Part shown: one piece after another, positions 1 to 12,367 of the stretch | Layout: each line of letters begins with the position of its first letter | How positions within the stretch are numbered: position 1 is the first letter of the stretch | Source of the DNA: Cryptomeria japonica | Lineage: Eukaryota > Streptophyta > Pinopsida > Cupressales > Cupressaceae | NCBI RefSeq assembly: GCF_030272615.1 | Contig: NC_081413.1 | Span: 445,572,538-445,636,537, forward strand | DNA length: 64,000 nucleotides | Direction: 5' to 3' | Made by a program: the position numbers and the translations under genes | The notes under the pieces: generated by a model | Seen by the model: the letters and a program-made list of their open reading frames with translations, nothing else | Database searches by the model: none | What the model was told of the DNA's origin: nothing

Positions 1-6
1 GTTATT

Positions 7-311
7 TTATATTCCTGAGTAAAATCCTCCTTCATTTATATCTACTATGGGCTCAACAATGTGCAACTCTTTTTCTCCTTCAACATTCAATTGTGTATCA
101 TATCTTACTCTAACAGTTTGCCTCTTTTTGGAGTTGGATGCACCAGTCAGCAAACTATTAAAATCTAGTGACTAGTCGTGAATATTACCACTTTCAACAT
201 TTTCTATAAACTTCTTCTTTTGAGGAATCTCACTTGTCTCATTCTCTCACAAGCTCACCTTGAGTTTATTTTGGATTATATCTTCATCTTTCTTGTACCT
301 AGTACTACCTA
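7..311 (-). pseudogene. ORF-X, C-terminal part (left of the Copia insertion)
   Basis: This minus-strand frame runs from the Copia target site to a TAA at 9-7, interrupted by about two stops. It is lysine and glutamate rich (for example IPQKKKFIENVE and GASNSKKRQTVRVRYD) and ends DINEGGFYSGI. When the Copia element and one TTAGA target copy are removed, this frame joins the frame ending at 8699 without a shift (GEPF-stop-RDLIG-STRYKKDED). It is therefore the C-terminal part of the same ancient protein. No known domain was recognised. Its position downstream of the element C integrase on the same strand is discussed with the right-hand part. Confidence 0.55.
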
Positions 312-316
312 TTAGA
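312..316. repeat. Target-site duplication of Copia element, left copy (TTAGA)
   Basis: TTAGA lies directly before the TGTTGAACAC terminus at 317 and is repeated exactly at 8694-8698 after the other terminus. Confidence 0.9.
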
Positions 317-2759
317 TGTTGAACACAAGATGCCACTAAGAGGGGGGGTGAAATAGTGGTTTCCAAATCTTTTCTCTTTTCTATCCTATGTGTATATACC
401 GGTTAACAGATCTAACATAAAGTAGACATACTGGTTAGATAAGAGAATAACACAAATGCAACCCACATAAAAGGGACATCTTAGAACACTAGATGTACAA
501 GGAAAACCGAAGATGGGAAAAACCTTGATGAGAAATGCTATTGTAAACTACTACTCCAATTTAGCCTCACAATGAAAACCTCTCCTCATAATGAAAACCT
601 CTCCTTCTTTAGGGCAAAAACCCAAGCAGCACCAACCCCTGCACCGAGCTCCAACTCAATGATTACAAGATCATATATTAAATAAAAAAGTAATCTCCTT
701 GTTACAAAAGAACTTTGTAACTCTCATGCAAGTCTCTCCATTGGTTCTCCTCTCTTCAATTCTCTATCGGTTCTTTGCTTGCCTTCTCACTATTGTAAGC
801 TTATCTCCTATTACAACTCACTCTCTATTGCAACCTTACTGGTTCAACCTCTTCTTCTTCTCTGTCGGTTCTGCTCTCTAGTGATTCTCTTTTCTCTTTG
901 TCACACTACTGCTAGCCACCAATGATCTTCTTCACTCAATTAGTTGTCTACTATCTGATCATTGTCGGTTCTCAACTTACCGGTTCTTCACTGACTCTCA
1001 CTGCGCTCTTCTATTTTCTGCAATCTTTTGTAGCTCTTCTTGGCTGGTTCAATCACCACTAGAGCACTCCTCTGTCAGACTTAATGGTAGACTATCGGTT
1101 GCCTCACTCTCATTGGTTGAACTCTTCAAACCAGTTCTCTCTCACAGACTCAATCTCTTCCCTAGTTTTCATTAAGCACTTGATTGGTTATCTCTCTGGT
1201 TTTTTTCTCTCATGTAGCAGCCCAATTTACATCTTTTGTTTGCATACTTATAACCATAAATTCCTGCCTAAATGTGAGTTTGAACATTGGCACGCTAGGG
1301 TTTCTACCATGCTCTGAATCTGCATCCAATCTGATCTTTGATCACCATGGTACATCATATCCAATCAAATATAATGTCCTTGATTAATGAATTACAACTC
1401 ATCAATCAGCATCACCATACTCTTTACCTTTCAACCCACGTCTTCTATCTTTAGCCATTTGTAGCATGATTTTCAACCTTGTGTCTGGTCAATCATGTGC
1501 ATGATGTAGTTTCCTTCACCCACTTTGATTTGCAAGATTAGACTATACTAGATCTTTTTTGTTTCATTAATTTTGAGCCGGAATCCTCTGCCATCATTCC
1601 TCAAGCTTCGTAGTCATCTTTAAATGTTGGACCAACTTCCGACAACCTCACCGACACACCACACCATCCTATGCATGCATGCCACTTCACCTTCACATGG
1701 CACCTTTGTCGACATCCACCTTGGCTCACTATGTTGGTCCAACTTGGTCACCAACCAGTAGCACACAATCAGGTCCACCTACCAGTTCACAAACCCTATT
1801 AGTTATACCCTAACCAATCTATCTTCAACCTTGCAGTTTTCTTCTCTTTTGATGGAACACCTAAACTGGTCATCACTCTTGCCAACCTAACTCGTGCACA
1901 TCTTCAACATATGGGAGCCTTTCGCTTATGTACCTTGTTTGCTTTACTAGTGGACATACTTACCGGTAGCCACCTTGATGACACCATGTCATCAACCTTC
2001 AACAATCTCCATCTATTTGCATCTATGGTAGCACCTTTCTCCATCTTCAATCCGATTGTTGTCTATTTCTACAACTGCTTCAACTTTGCCTTCTTCACCA
2101 CTAGACTGGTTCTCCTATTAATAGGTTTATCAAAGTGACAAACATATTCGTCAATCTTGTATTGACTACTCCTAATGTCTACCCAACTGACCCAGTGCAT
2201 ATCTCTAATCTCATGCACCTAAGGCAACTTGGTGTTTCACCAGTTCATCCAGTGTGAGCCTTCAATCACAAGCCTTCTTCTCTTTTATCTTATCTCGGAG
2301 GACTATGGTGCATTCCATGCATAATAAGAGATAAGCTCCACTTATTGGAGGGAGTGGATCCTTGTCATCTGCATCCATCATTGCACCAATATGGCTTCCT
2401 TTTTTGAGTAGTTATATCTTCAAATAGACACATATAATCTAGTTGGGCACACTCTTTGTCAATCATCTCTTGATTTGGTGACTGCATCTTTATCCGGTGG
2501 GATTCCTATTGTTTCACATCCAACCATGCACTTTCTGGTTGGCAATATTGCACTGCCAACATACCGCTTACTGATTGTTATACCATACCGGTCTTCAGGT
2601 CATGTCTTCAACACAAGTGAACACTAACTTGTGTACCAGTGACTCCTATAATCATTATGCTAGATGACATCAATGACACCATTTCTGGTATGCATCAATG
2701 ACAATATTGCTCATCAATCTTCCATACCAGTTGTCGTCAATGAAAACACAATACCAACA
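317..2759 (-). repeat. Copia 3' LTR (minus-strand element)
   Basis: Starts TGTTGAACACAAG and ends ACCAACA in plus-strand reading. It aligns along its whole length with 6158-8693. Short open frames inside it, for example at 1911-2138, match weakly similar frames in the other LTR and are not supported as genes. Confidence 0.85.
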
Positions 2760-2773
2760 ATCTCCCCCTTTGG
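2760..2773 (-). other. Polypurine tract of the Copia element
   Basis: The minus strand reads CCAAAGGGGGAGAT directly against the TGTTGG start of the 3' LTR, as expected for plus-strand priming. Similar CCCCCTTT tracts recur at about 2820 and 2900, a known habit of this retrotransposon type. Confidence 0.75.
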
Positions 2774-4470
2774 TATTGATGTCAACCCATGTAGTATCTA
2801 ACATACTACAAAATCTATCTCCCCCTTTGACAATAATGGCAAAGGGAACTGATAGGGTTTCTCTCCTCCTTGTGTCTACCAAGCATTGACACTTTTCTCT
2901 CCCCCTTTTTCTTTACTGGATGCTTCTCCTCCTTTTACCTCCATACTTTACATCCTCTCAAATCACAACACTTGATATGGAGGGCTCAACCACCAATTGA
3001 CACAATTTTCTTAGCAACCAAGTGTATATACAAACTAGAAACCTTTTGCATATACAAGTCTAAAACAAATTGAAGGCACATGTGTCACTGAATAAAAATT
3101 ACCTGTGTCAGTGAATAAAACTTACATGATATGAAAAAGTTATTATGACCCCAATTAGTTGATATCTAGTGTTGAAGCTAACACTGATACCAATTGTATC
3201 TTCTCTGATGGAAGTAACTATTCCATTTGGCAGACAACACTCTTGGTGGTCCAGTTGTGATTTCAATTGGATAGACATTAAAATATCTCATAACACCAAA
3301 CTGATGAGCACATCCCAAGATATCAATCATAGCGGTATAATCATAAACACTTGCAGTCCCTCTGTGTCCAGTAAGTCTGATACAATTCAGAAAATGTGGT
3401 TGTCAACTCCCCCTGAGTCATACATCTCAGGTCTTCATTTGTTTGTTAGGTTCTAAACTGGAGCCAACCTACCCCTTATACCATTTGAGTTGTGCATATG
3501 TGATCAATCTGATGATCTATCATCTCCACAATTTCCACTACATCATATTATATGATCCTAGGTGTACACAATGCCATACAATATCACTATCATGACATAA
3601 ATCAAACTAGTTAGCCCACAAAGGATGCATGTATACATGATCAACAATCGGGCCAACATATGTCATTCAGGTCTTCTTTAGTACCACTTGAGACATAAAC
3701 TCCTCAATCCATGCTACCAGAGCTAATGCAATGATCCTGGACCTCATTATCGTACATAATCTGCAAATATCGGTTTCCTGCACCAGTCCATCATCTCTAC
3801 AGGAGCACCTTCCTTTAACTCTTGTCTTCTTGTGTCAGTTAGCTTCCAATTCCAATTGAAAATTTTCCATCCATTGACACATGCAGCAGTGATCCATCTC
3901 TAATATGTAGGCGTGTAGCCAAGGTAGACACTACACACACATATCATCTCATTTTCTTCTTACTTACCGGTAGCAACCTGTCTTCTCCTTTATCCTTATC
4001 AAGCATGGGGGTGAATGATCTGATCAATATGTTACTCCCCCTAAGGTCCTACATCTCCTTTAAGCCCTAGGAGATATCATATGTGCATTGAATGCACAAT
4101 GTCGGTCCATGGTCCTACTCTCTTCCTTTTTCCTCCAAACCTACTTGGTCTCATTCTTTTTCCCATTTTTTGCCTTAGGAGTAGGTCTTACCAAATTTTG
4201 TTGATTGGTCCTTGCTCTACTAAATTCTACCATATGACCGAAAGCATTGCTATAGAAGAAAATTGTGTTCATGCCAATCACATGATTGGAGGACCTTTTG
4301 TTAAACTGATTTCCTTCTCCTTTTCTGATTATGCCATTGTAGCCAGCTATGAGTGTCCATGGATTCCTCGAATGTTTAGGAACACTTCTCCTCTTGTTCC
4401 CTATTGGTCTTTGTTGCTCATATACCCTATAACTGCTTCCATATTGAGGATGATTGTTCCACCAGCTTCC
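2774..4470. other. Copia internal region without recognisable coding
   Basis: This is where pol would be expected. Frames on both strands are short and no Copia integrase, RT (YVDD) or RNase H motif is visible. The longest open frame, 4081-4587 on the plus strand, runs antisense to the end of gag and is hydrophobic by composition only. A second ATACCAATTGT stretch near 3188 resembles the PBS/LTR junction but has no LTR beside it. Confidence 0.5.
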
Positions 4471-4476
4471 ATTGGA

Positions 4477-6085
4477 CTAAGAATCCTTTTTCCTGCAATC
4501 ATGACTTCTATGGCCAAATCCATTGCATTGATAACATATAATATTTACATAACTAGGAGAGGGGATATGCATGTTTCTACCCTTTGAAACTTTATCCCCA
4601 TGTGGAGGATATCTATGGCAACCTATATTGTTTCCTAGATCCATTTCTACATTCTTTTGCTTTATGGCCATATCCATTACATGCAAAATAATAACCAAAG
4701 AAAGAAGGCATATTGCTTACAAATTTTTTTTGCCAAACATGAGGTGATCTTACCAGTTTTGCATCTCCATTTTTGCTTCTCTGGGGATGGATCCTGGGTT
4801 GTCCACTTTCTATAGTCCTTCCATCTGATCTCTTCTTTTCCCACACTTTCTTTGTCTTGTGGGTGACATCATTTCCTTGTCTTCTACCGGTAGGAGGTCT
4901 TCTATGTTGTCTTCTTATTTTCTTTCTTCCGATGAAGCTTCCATCTCCCATCATTCCTTTTCCTTTGGGATCTGTATTGTTTCTCCTTCATGTAGCACCG
5001 ATCTTCATCCTTGACTCTATGTCTTCATTGGTTGAGGTTAGATTAACCTTCTTCTTGGGAGTATTCTGGACTATGAAGATATGTCCCTTATTATCTCCAT
5101 TATTGGAGACAAATAGAATGTCATTGTGGGGGACATTCTTGCTGGTGGATCATTCACTGGCACCACTTCCTAATCCTCTGATGTCCTTGGAATGCTTTTG
5201 TTTCTTTAGTATTTTATCCAAGGCATCACTACTGCTATCAAACCAGATTCTCACCATGAGCTCATCCTCACACTTCTCAAGCTATTTTCAGAGATTCTCC
5301 ATATCTCCTTATAGCTTATGATAATATTTGTCTTTGGCCTCAAGTTTAGATGCTAGATCATTACACTGGCACTCCTTGGTATCTTCTTGTTGAGTATTCA
5401 ACTCTAAGATACATTTTTTAGATTCTTCATGGCATTTGATTAACCAGTTCTCTTCCACAACCACAACATTCTTGAATAACTTGTATTCATTCCTCACTCT
5501 ACTAAGTTCTTCAAGTGCATTTACAAGTTCACCTTCAAGATCAACTTCCACTTCTTCTTCCTCTTCTTCATCTTCACTATCACTGCCAAACACATTTTGC
5601 AGGTAGGAATGATCTGCATGATCATTCTTAGATGTGTGCCTCTTATCTTCTAATTCTTGAGCCATGAATAGGTGAGTTTATTCTTCATCATTTCTATTGT
5701 TTCATATTGATCTATCTTCATGTGCAGACTCATGTGTTACATTTTCTTTCTTGCTTCCACAAACCGGTTTTGCAGTGCTAAGCTTATTACCATAGAGCCT
5801 CTTCAATCTTTCCCACAAACTCTTTGCCGATTTGTATATGTCTACCTATGAGAAAACATCATCTGAGAACCCACAAAATATAGCCTTCATTGCTACATCA
5901 TTGCAGCAGTATCTTCTTTCTACTTTTAAATCAGTGGGAGGACTGACTTGACTAGGGAAGCCATTAACAACAGACATCCACACATCAAACCCTAAGGAGG
6001 ATAGATAGACTTCCATCCTACAACTCCAAATAGAATAATTTGAACCATCAAGAACTAGATTAGGGACTAACACAAAAAAAACCAT
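4477..6085 (-). pseudogene. gag: Copia gag remnant with zinc knuckles
   Basis: The minus-strand frame starts at about 6085, shortly after the PBS. It carries an N-terminal gag segment (LDGSNYSIW, then YLSSLGFDVW), a UBN2-like piece near 5800 (AKSLWERLKRLYGNKLS) and an acidic coiled-coil stretch near 5500-5600 (SDSEDEEEEEEVEV). Two CCHC-type knuckles follow. The first, near 4690 (CNGYGHKAKEC), has its first cysteine changed to tyrosine. The second, near 4500 (CYQCNGFGHRSHDC), is complete. The first three open segments share one frame; the second knuckle lies in another frame, so there is at least one frameshift as well as stops. Gag would bind and package the element's RNA. Confidence 0.75.
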
Positions 6086-6143
6086 TGTGTTCAAATACCT
6101 GAATCTACCCAAGCTTAAGAAATCTTATCAACCAAGAACCTAA

Positions 6144-6155
6144 GCTCTGATACCA
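6144..6155 (-). other. Primer-binding site, initiator Met tRNA type
   Basis: The minus strand reads TGGTATCAGAGC two bases after the LTR end. This is complementary to the 3' end of plant initiator methionine tRNA, the usual Copia primer. Confidence 0.85.
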
Positions 6156-6157
6156 AT

Positions 6158-8693
6158 TGTTGAACACAAGATGCCACTGAGAGGGGGGTGAATAAGTGGT
6201 TTACAAATATTTTCTCTTTTCTATCCTATGTGTATATACCAGTTAACAGATCTAACATAAAGAAGACATACCAGTTAGATGGGAGAATAACACAAATACA
6301 ACCACACATAAAAGGGACATCTCAAAATACCAGAAGTATGAGAAAAACCCAAGATGGGAAAAACCTCGGTGAGGAATATTTCTGGAGACTACTGCTCCAA
6401 TCCAGCCTCATAAGGAAAACCTCAGTTACAATGTTTAGGGAACCAACCCAAGGAGTACCAACCCCTGATTTTAGGGCAGTAACCCAAGGAGCACCAACCC
6501 CTGCAACAAGCTCCAACTCAGTGATTACAAGATCATATACTAAATACAAAAGTAATCTCCTTGTTACAAAATAATTGTGTAACTCTCATGCAAGTCTCTC
6601 CACCAGTTATCCTCCAATTTTATGTTGGTTCTTTGCTTGCCTTCTCACTGTTGCAACCTTATCTCCTGCTGCAACTCACTCTCTATTACAACCTTACCAA
6701 TTTAGACTCTTCTTCTTCTCTCTTGGTTTTGGTCTCTGTCGATTCTCTTTTCTCTTTGTCACACTACTACTAGCCACCACCGATCTTCTTCACTCAGTTA
6801 GTTGTCTTCTATCAGATCAATGTCGGTTCTCAGCTTACCAATTTTTCACTAACTCTCACTATGCTATTCTATTTTCTGTAATATTCTCTAGCTCTTCTTG
6901 GCCTGTTCAATCGCCATCGATGTACTCCTTTGTCAAACTCAAAGGCAGACTATCGGTTGCCTCACTCTCACCGTTTGAACTCTCAAACTAGTTCTCTCTC
7001 ACACACTCAATCTCTTCTCTGATTATCATTGAGCACTTGATTGGTTAGCTCTCTGGTTTTGACTCCCTTCATTGGTTTTTTTCTCTCATGCCACAACCCA
7101 ATTTACATCTTTTGTTCACATACTTATAACTAGACATTCCCGCTTAAACGTGAGTTTGAACATTGGCATGCTAGGGTTTCTTCCATGCTCTGAATTAGTA
7201 TCCAATCTAATCTTTTATCATTGTAGCACATCATATCCAATCAGATCTAATGTCCTTTATTAATGACTTACAACTCATCAATTAGCATCGCCATACGTTT
7301 TACCTTTCAATGCACGTCTTCTATCTTTAGCCCTCTATAGCTTGATTTTTGATCTTGTGTCTGGTCAATCAAGTGAGTGATGCAGTTTCCTTCACCCACT
7401 TTGATCTGTAAGATTAGTCTATACTGGATCTTTGTTGTTTCCTTGATCTCACACTGCAATCCTCGACCATCATTCCTTGAGCTTTATAGTTGTATTTAAA
7501 TGTTGGACCAACCACCAATAACCTCACTGACACACCACACCAACTTGTGCATGCATGCCACTTCACCTTCATGTGGAACCTTTTTCAGCACCCACCTTGG
7601 CTCACTATGTCAGTCTGACATGGTCACTAACCAGTAGCACACAACCGGGTCCACCTACCAGTTTACAAACCCTACTAGTTATACCCTAACTGGTTTGTCT
7701 TCAATCTTGCACTTTTCTTCTCTTTCAGTAGAACACCTAAATCTATCAACACTCTTTCCAACCTACCTCATGCACATATTCAACAAATGGGAGCCTTCCT
7801 CTTCTGCGCCTTGTCAGCTTTACTAGTGGACATACTTACCAGTAGCCACCTTGATGACACCATGTCATCAACCTTCAACAATCTTCTTATGTTTTCATCT
7901 ATGGCAACAACTTTCTCCATCTTCAATCCGATTTCTCTCTGTGTCTGCAATTGCTTCAACTTTGCCTTCTTCACCACTAGACCAGTTCTCCTATTAATAG
8001 GTTTGTCAAAGTGACAAACATATCCTTCAATCTTTGTACCGGCTACTCATCATGTCTACACAGCTGGTCCAGTGCATATCTTTGATCTCATGCACCTAAG
8101 GTAACTTAGTGTTTCACTGGTTCTTCTGGTGTGAGCCTTCAATCACCTACCTTCTTCTCTTTTGCCTTATCTCAGAGGACTATGATGCATTCCATGCATA
8201 ATAGGAGATAAGCTCCACTTACTAGTGGGAGTGGATCCTTGTCATTTGCATCTATCATTGCACCAATATGGCTTCCATATTTGAGCATGTATATCTTCAG
8301 ACAGACACATGTAATCCGGTTGGGCACACTCTCTATCATCCATCTCTTCATTTGGTGGCTACATCTTTATCTGGTGGGAGTCCTATTGTTTCACATCTAG
8401 CCATCATATCAGTTGGCACTTCTGCATTTTCTCACCTTGCAGATCCACTTGTCAGTTGGCAACTATGCACTACCAACATACCACTTATAGATTCTTATAC
8501 CATACCAGTCTTCAGTCCATGTCTTCAACACAAGTAAACACTAACTTGTGTATCGGTGACTCCTATGATCATTATGGTAGATGACATTAATGACACCATT
8601 TCTGGTATGAATCAATGACATTATTTCTCATCAATATTCCATACCGGTTGCCACCTTATATCGGTTGACATCAGTGACAATACAATGCCAACA
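6158..8693 (-). repeat. Copia 5' LTR (minus-strand element)
   Basis: A 2536-bp LTR, aligned with 317-2759. It contains the element's promoter region on the minus strand, though I could not place a convincing TATA box. Confidence 0.85.
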
Positions 8694-8698
8694 TTAGA
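8694..8698. repeat. Target-site duplication of Copia element, right copy (TTAGA)
   Basis: Exact copy of 312-316. Confidence 0.9.
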
Positions 8699-11309
8699 TC
8701 CCTTCAGAATGGTTCCCCTTTAGGATGTTCTTTTCCACTTTCTTGGTTCGTCACACCTCTCGGGACACTTGATGAGTCTTTAAACATCATTATTTCATCT
8801 TCATTTCTTTCTACGACATTTATATCTTTCACTAATTGATAAGTCTCATGATGCGGGACTTCTTGCACTTCTTGCAATGAGGCTTTTGATGTTTCTTTAT
8901 TAATTTCATTTTGTTCTTTGTTTTTATCCTTGTTTCTTCCACAACCCATGATTCTGCATTGCCACCAACTTCCTCACCTTGATTACCCTAACTAAGTATC
9001 ATGCTTCTTCTTTTCCCTTCTTGTTCTTTTGTGGGTGGATTATTACTTACGATTTGTGTGTTTTGTTCCTTAGTTCTTTCTCTTTATGTTTCATCGAATT
9101 TGTCTAAGCTTACCATGTTATCCATCATGCTCTTACTTATAATTACCTCTATTTACATAGATCTTTGAGATGACATATTTTTTGGTACATTTATTTTCTC
9201 TAATCTCCTCTGCAAATCATCCAAGTTTCCTTTACGGTGTCTTTCTAGCAATTGATTCAGATCATTATTAAATCCTTGGTCTTCTTGTTCTCTGCTAGTT
9301 CTAAGAATGCCTACTATAGCTCCTAAAGTATTGTTGACAGATGGAGGAGATATATATAATTTGGTAGTAGACTGGGAGATATTCAAGGGAATAGAATGCA
9401 ATATTTTCTCCTGAGATATTCAAGGGAAGATCATTATTAAATCCTTGGTCTTCTTTTGTACTTCTCTAGCTTCTCTAGGCATTGATACATGTACATTCTT
9501 GCTACTCTCTTGGGTTTCTTCTCTTCTTCTTCTTGCTAACTGATTTAGATCTTTATCCATTGTAACTACTTCGACCCTTCCTAACTCATGTCTTCTTTCC
9601 TTAGAGTAGTGGTTTCTATTATCTTAGTGATATCTATACTTTTCTTACATACTAGGAAATCTGCATTTTCTTCTGTATCCTTTCTCTTTCTCTTTATTTT
9701 TATAGTGAGATCATGTCCCTATTGAACCATTTCCACTTTGTACACCTCTAACCATCTTCTAGTAGATTCTAGGAATGGTTGATTTACCTAGTCCAATGAT
9801 ACTAATTTTGGTTCATTGGGAGTGGGTTCACTTATAGGTTTCTACTCTATCCTATCTATAACATAATTTGGCCATACTACTTCCTCATCATCATCTATTA
9901 TTTGAGCAAGCAATTCAATCCCTATTTTAGCCATACCTATTCCTCTTAATTGACTTAATGTGAGCCTCTAATAATATTTTATTTTCCTTAATTATTTTTC
10001 ATCTACACAGTCAATCTAGTAGTCTTCCATATCTAGGATGTGTTGTACTCTTCTAGCAATATAATTTTCTATCTTCCCAAGGGAATCATAAAATTTCCTC
10101 ACACACTGAAAAATACTGTAAATGTTTGCATAACAAATCTTCTTCAACTTTCTTAGCATTCTACAATGACTCACATAAAAAATCTCCCATCTTCATAGGA
10201 AACTTAAAAGATAACTTTCTATGGGAGATCAAATAATTATCATGAAATTCAACCATGTGCCTACAAAATTCTATTAACCATGCCCAGGTAGAGGGATATC
10301 TTGGCATATTGAAATTTTTTCCTAAGAATCCTTGTACCCTTAAGTACGACCAGGTGGGAAACTGAATGTACCATCTATCATAATATTGAATCACATTGCG
10401 TAACTCTTCCAAAACTCTTTCTCCTAGTCTACCTTCTAATTTGTGGGTGATCTTCATGATAAAATAATCATTTTCTTTATAATGCAACATAGACTCATTC
10501 CATTATAACATAGGATAATAAACATATACAATATTTCTACTTGCTTTTGTTCCTAGGATACCCACAGTGTTGAAACTATGGATATTTGCCTTAATGGCAT
10601 GTGCATATACCAAATAAGAGGACATATAAAATTTCCTTGAGGTTTCTTCTATATAGTGATGTATAGAATCACTAATAAACTTGGCCCAATCATAAGTTCT
10701 CTAATTCCTTCTCAAGCTCTATATATATGTGAACATCCATTTATGGAATTGACCATTGATTTCCAACCCTGTTATTCTGTTGAGAAATGTAATAGCCACG
10801 TATACCTCAGGATGCATCTCCTTTCTTAGCACAAGCATGGGTAACTTAGGCAATATTTTCCCTTGCTTCTTAACACACCATTCTTTCCTCATTATTCTTT
10901 CAAAGTCCTGCTTCAATTCTTGGAACTCACTTTCTGCATGATCCCTTGTTCTATCTATCAAATCCATGGGGGTAGGAGTTCCTAATAGGTCCTTTAACCA
11001 TCCGGGTGTCAAGTTTGCATAAAACCTATGATTATAGATAACTTGCCTCTGATTAGTGTCATAGTGCTGAATAAATTACCTAACCAAGTCATGAGCGTCA
11101 ATGGAAACTAGAAATCATGTAGCCTATATCAAGCCACTCTTTTCAATTTTCTTCATCTCCTTGGTGGCCATAGGCTCCCTCATTCTGTCAATGACATCTA
11201 TGATATTGCATTCACCTAGATGGGTATCTAGGTAGAATCTCGTGTTAGAAACCACCTATGAAAATTTCCACTTGAACTCTATTCTCAACTCTGCTTTTTT
11301 GGTACCCAT
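8699..11309 (-). pseudogene. ORF-X, long unrecognised coding remnant downstream of element C pol
   Basis: The minus-strand frame begins with ATG at 11309 (MGTKKAELRIEFKWKFS). It stays in one frame to about 9150, shifts once, and runs to the Copia insertion, continuing at 311-7, for about 975 codons in all. Roughly a dozen stops interrupt it. The N-terminal half looks like a folded protein, with segments such as LTPGWLKDLLGTPTPMDLID, HAESEFQELKQDFERIMRKE and YDWAKFISDSIHHYIEE. Others are RKFYMSSYLVYAHAIKANI and MPRYPSTWAWLIEFCRHMVE. The C-terminal half is charged and low complexity. I see no zinc knuckle, protease, membrane segment or signal peptide, and I do not recognise the family. If the LINE and element A are removed, it lies within a few hundred bases downstream of the gypsy C integrase stop (27490), on the same strand, with too little room for an LTR pair. 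It may therefore be a third ORF of element C. A gag-like protein of another element remains possible. Confidence 0.55.
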
Positions 11310-12367
11310 GCCTTCTAATTTTATGGTTCCTATATAGAATTTTCTAAATTACTGCTACATATATCACAACCTAAGCATTCAAACTATTAAATTTTTGTTT
11401 TATTTTTATTTACCATTCAAATCAATTCAATCTCAGTAAACTATTCATATAAATTCACCAAGCCAATTTGAGGTGCTTAATGTTTCGCTATAAGAATCAC
11501 TCTTATTTTGAATACAATACCAGTTTGGATACCTTTTGCTCACTCATGCAATCGTTCCTAGTTTTTTGGCTACTTTTAACATTTCAAATCACACCATTGC
11601 ACAATTTTTGCTACAAACTTCACCTATTAATTATGATTTCATGATATTCATCTTTAATTTGGGAGGAAATTTTAACTCCCCAAAGGATGGGGTGAACTTT
11701 GAAAAAATTACATCTAATGGCTATCATCGTGTCTTTCATGCTTTTCAATCAGAATGTGGCTTACCAAAAGATTCTGACATGTGTTTTCCTTTTTCTTCCT
11801 TACTTTTTTTAAATTCTCACTTTTAATAAGCCATCATTATTGTCAGTCATGAGGTTATATGCAAGTTAACGATTTGATTTATTATTTATTAGAATTCATA
11901 ATTTCTTCCACTCTCTACTGAACTTAGATGACTAATCTATATTCTTAGCGAACATCCCAACTACTAAATTACTATGGACCTCAGGCTAAGGTTGGTTATG
12001 ATTCTTTATTCCATCTAGTAATTAGTTTTCCATAAATCTCCCACCATCCGCCAGACTCAACTATATGGAATTTGACATTAATTTAGTGAGACAAATGGGC
12101 AGTGGTGCAATATTGATTTTAGCCTTTATTATCTCGTATTTGCATTTTACTTTCCTTGCACTTTCCCTAAATCATGGCTTGTGGGTTCTAACCCTTTGGC
12201 AGAAAAAAGCACCAATAGGGAAATTGACCATTTCTTACTATTCACTCATCCTATGCCAAAAAATACCCTTTACTTTGCTCACCATGACTATCCCTCTAAA
12301 ACAATGTTCCTTATCTCTCAAATTTATAAATCCGATTAGCAAAATTTTAGTGCATCCCCATTTGTGT
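11310..12367. other. Unassigned spacer between ORF-X and the LINE endonuclease
   Basis: AT-rich sequence. It should contain the 5' end of the LINE and possibly a decayed ORF1 (a 96-codon open frame at 11536-11826), but no zinc knuckle or RRM-like motif is visible and no target duplication could be paired with the LINE 3' end. Confidence 0.4.

Larger units (their letters stand above)
317..8693 (-). mobile_element. Copia-type LTR retrotransposon lacking pol
   Basis: This is a complete insertion of 8377 bp on the minus strand. It is bounded by TG...CA termini and a perfect 5-bp duplication TTAGA. Reading on the minus strand, the order is 5' LTR (8693-6158), a primer-binding site matching plant initiator Met tRNA, a decayed gag, a 1.7-kb stretch without recognisable coding, a polypurine tract and the 3' LTR (2759-317). 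The internal region is only about 3.4 kb. No integrase, reverse transcriptase or RNase H motif was found on either strand, so it depended on proteins from another element. LTR length near 2.5 kb and the gag type resemble long-LTR Copia lineages such as SIRE. The LTRs differ by roughly 15 percent by eye, so the insertion is old. Confidence 0.85.

Noticed and set aside
4081-4587. 168-codon plus-strand frame with hydrophobic residues inside the Copia element
   Set aside because: It lies antisense to the gag zinc-knuckle region and has no family resemblance; its composition follows from the opposite strand.
11536-11826. LINE ORF1
   Set aside because: A 96-codon frame in the right place but without zinc knuckle or RNA-binding motif; kept only as unassigned spacer.
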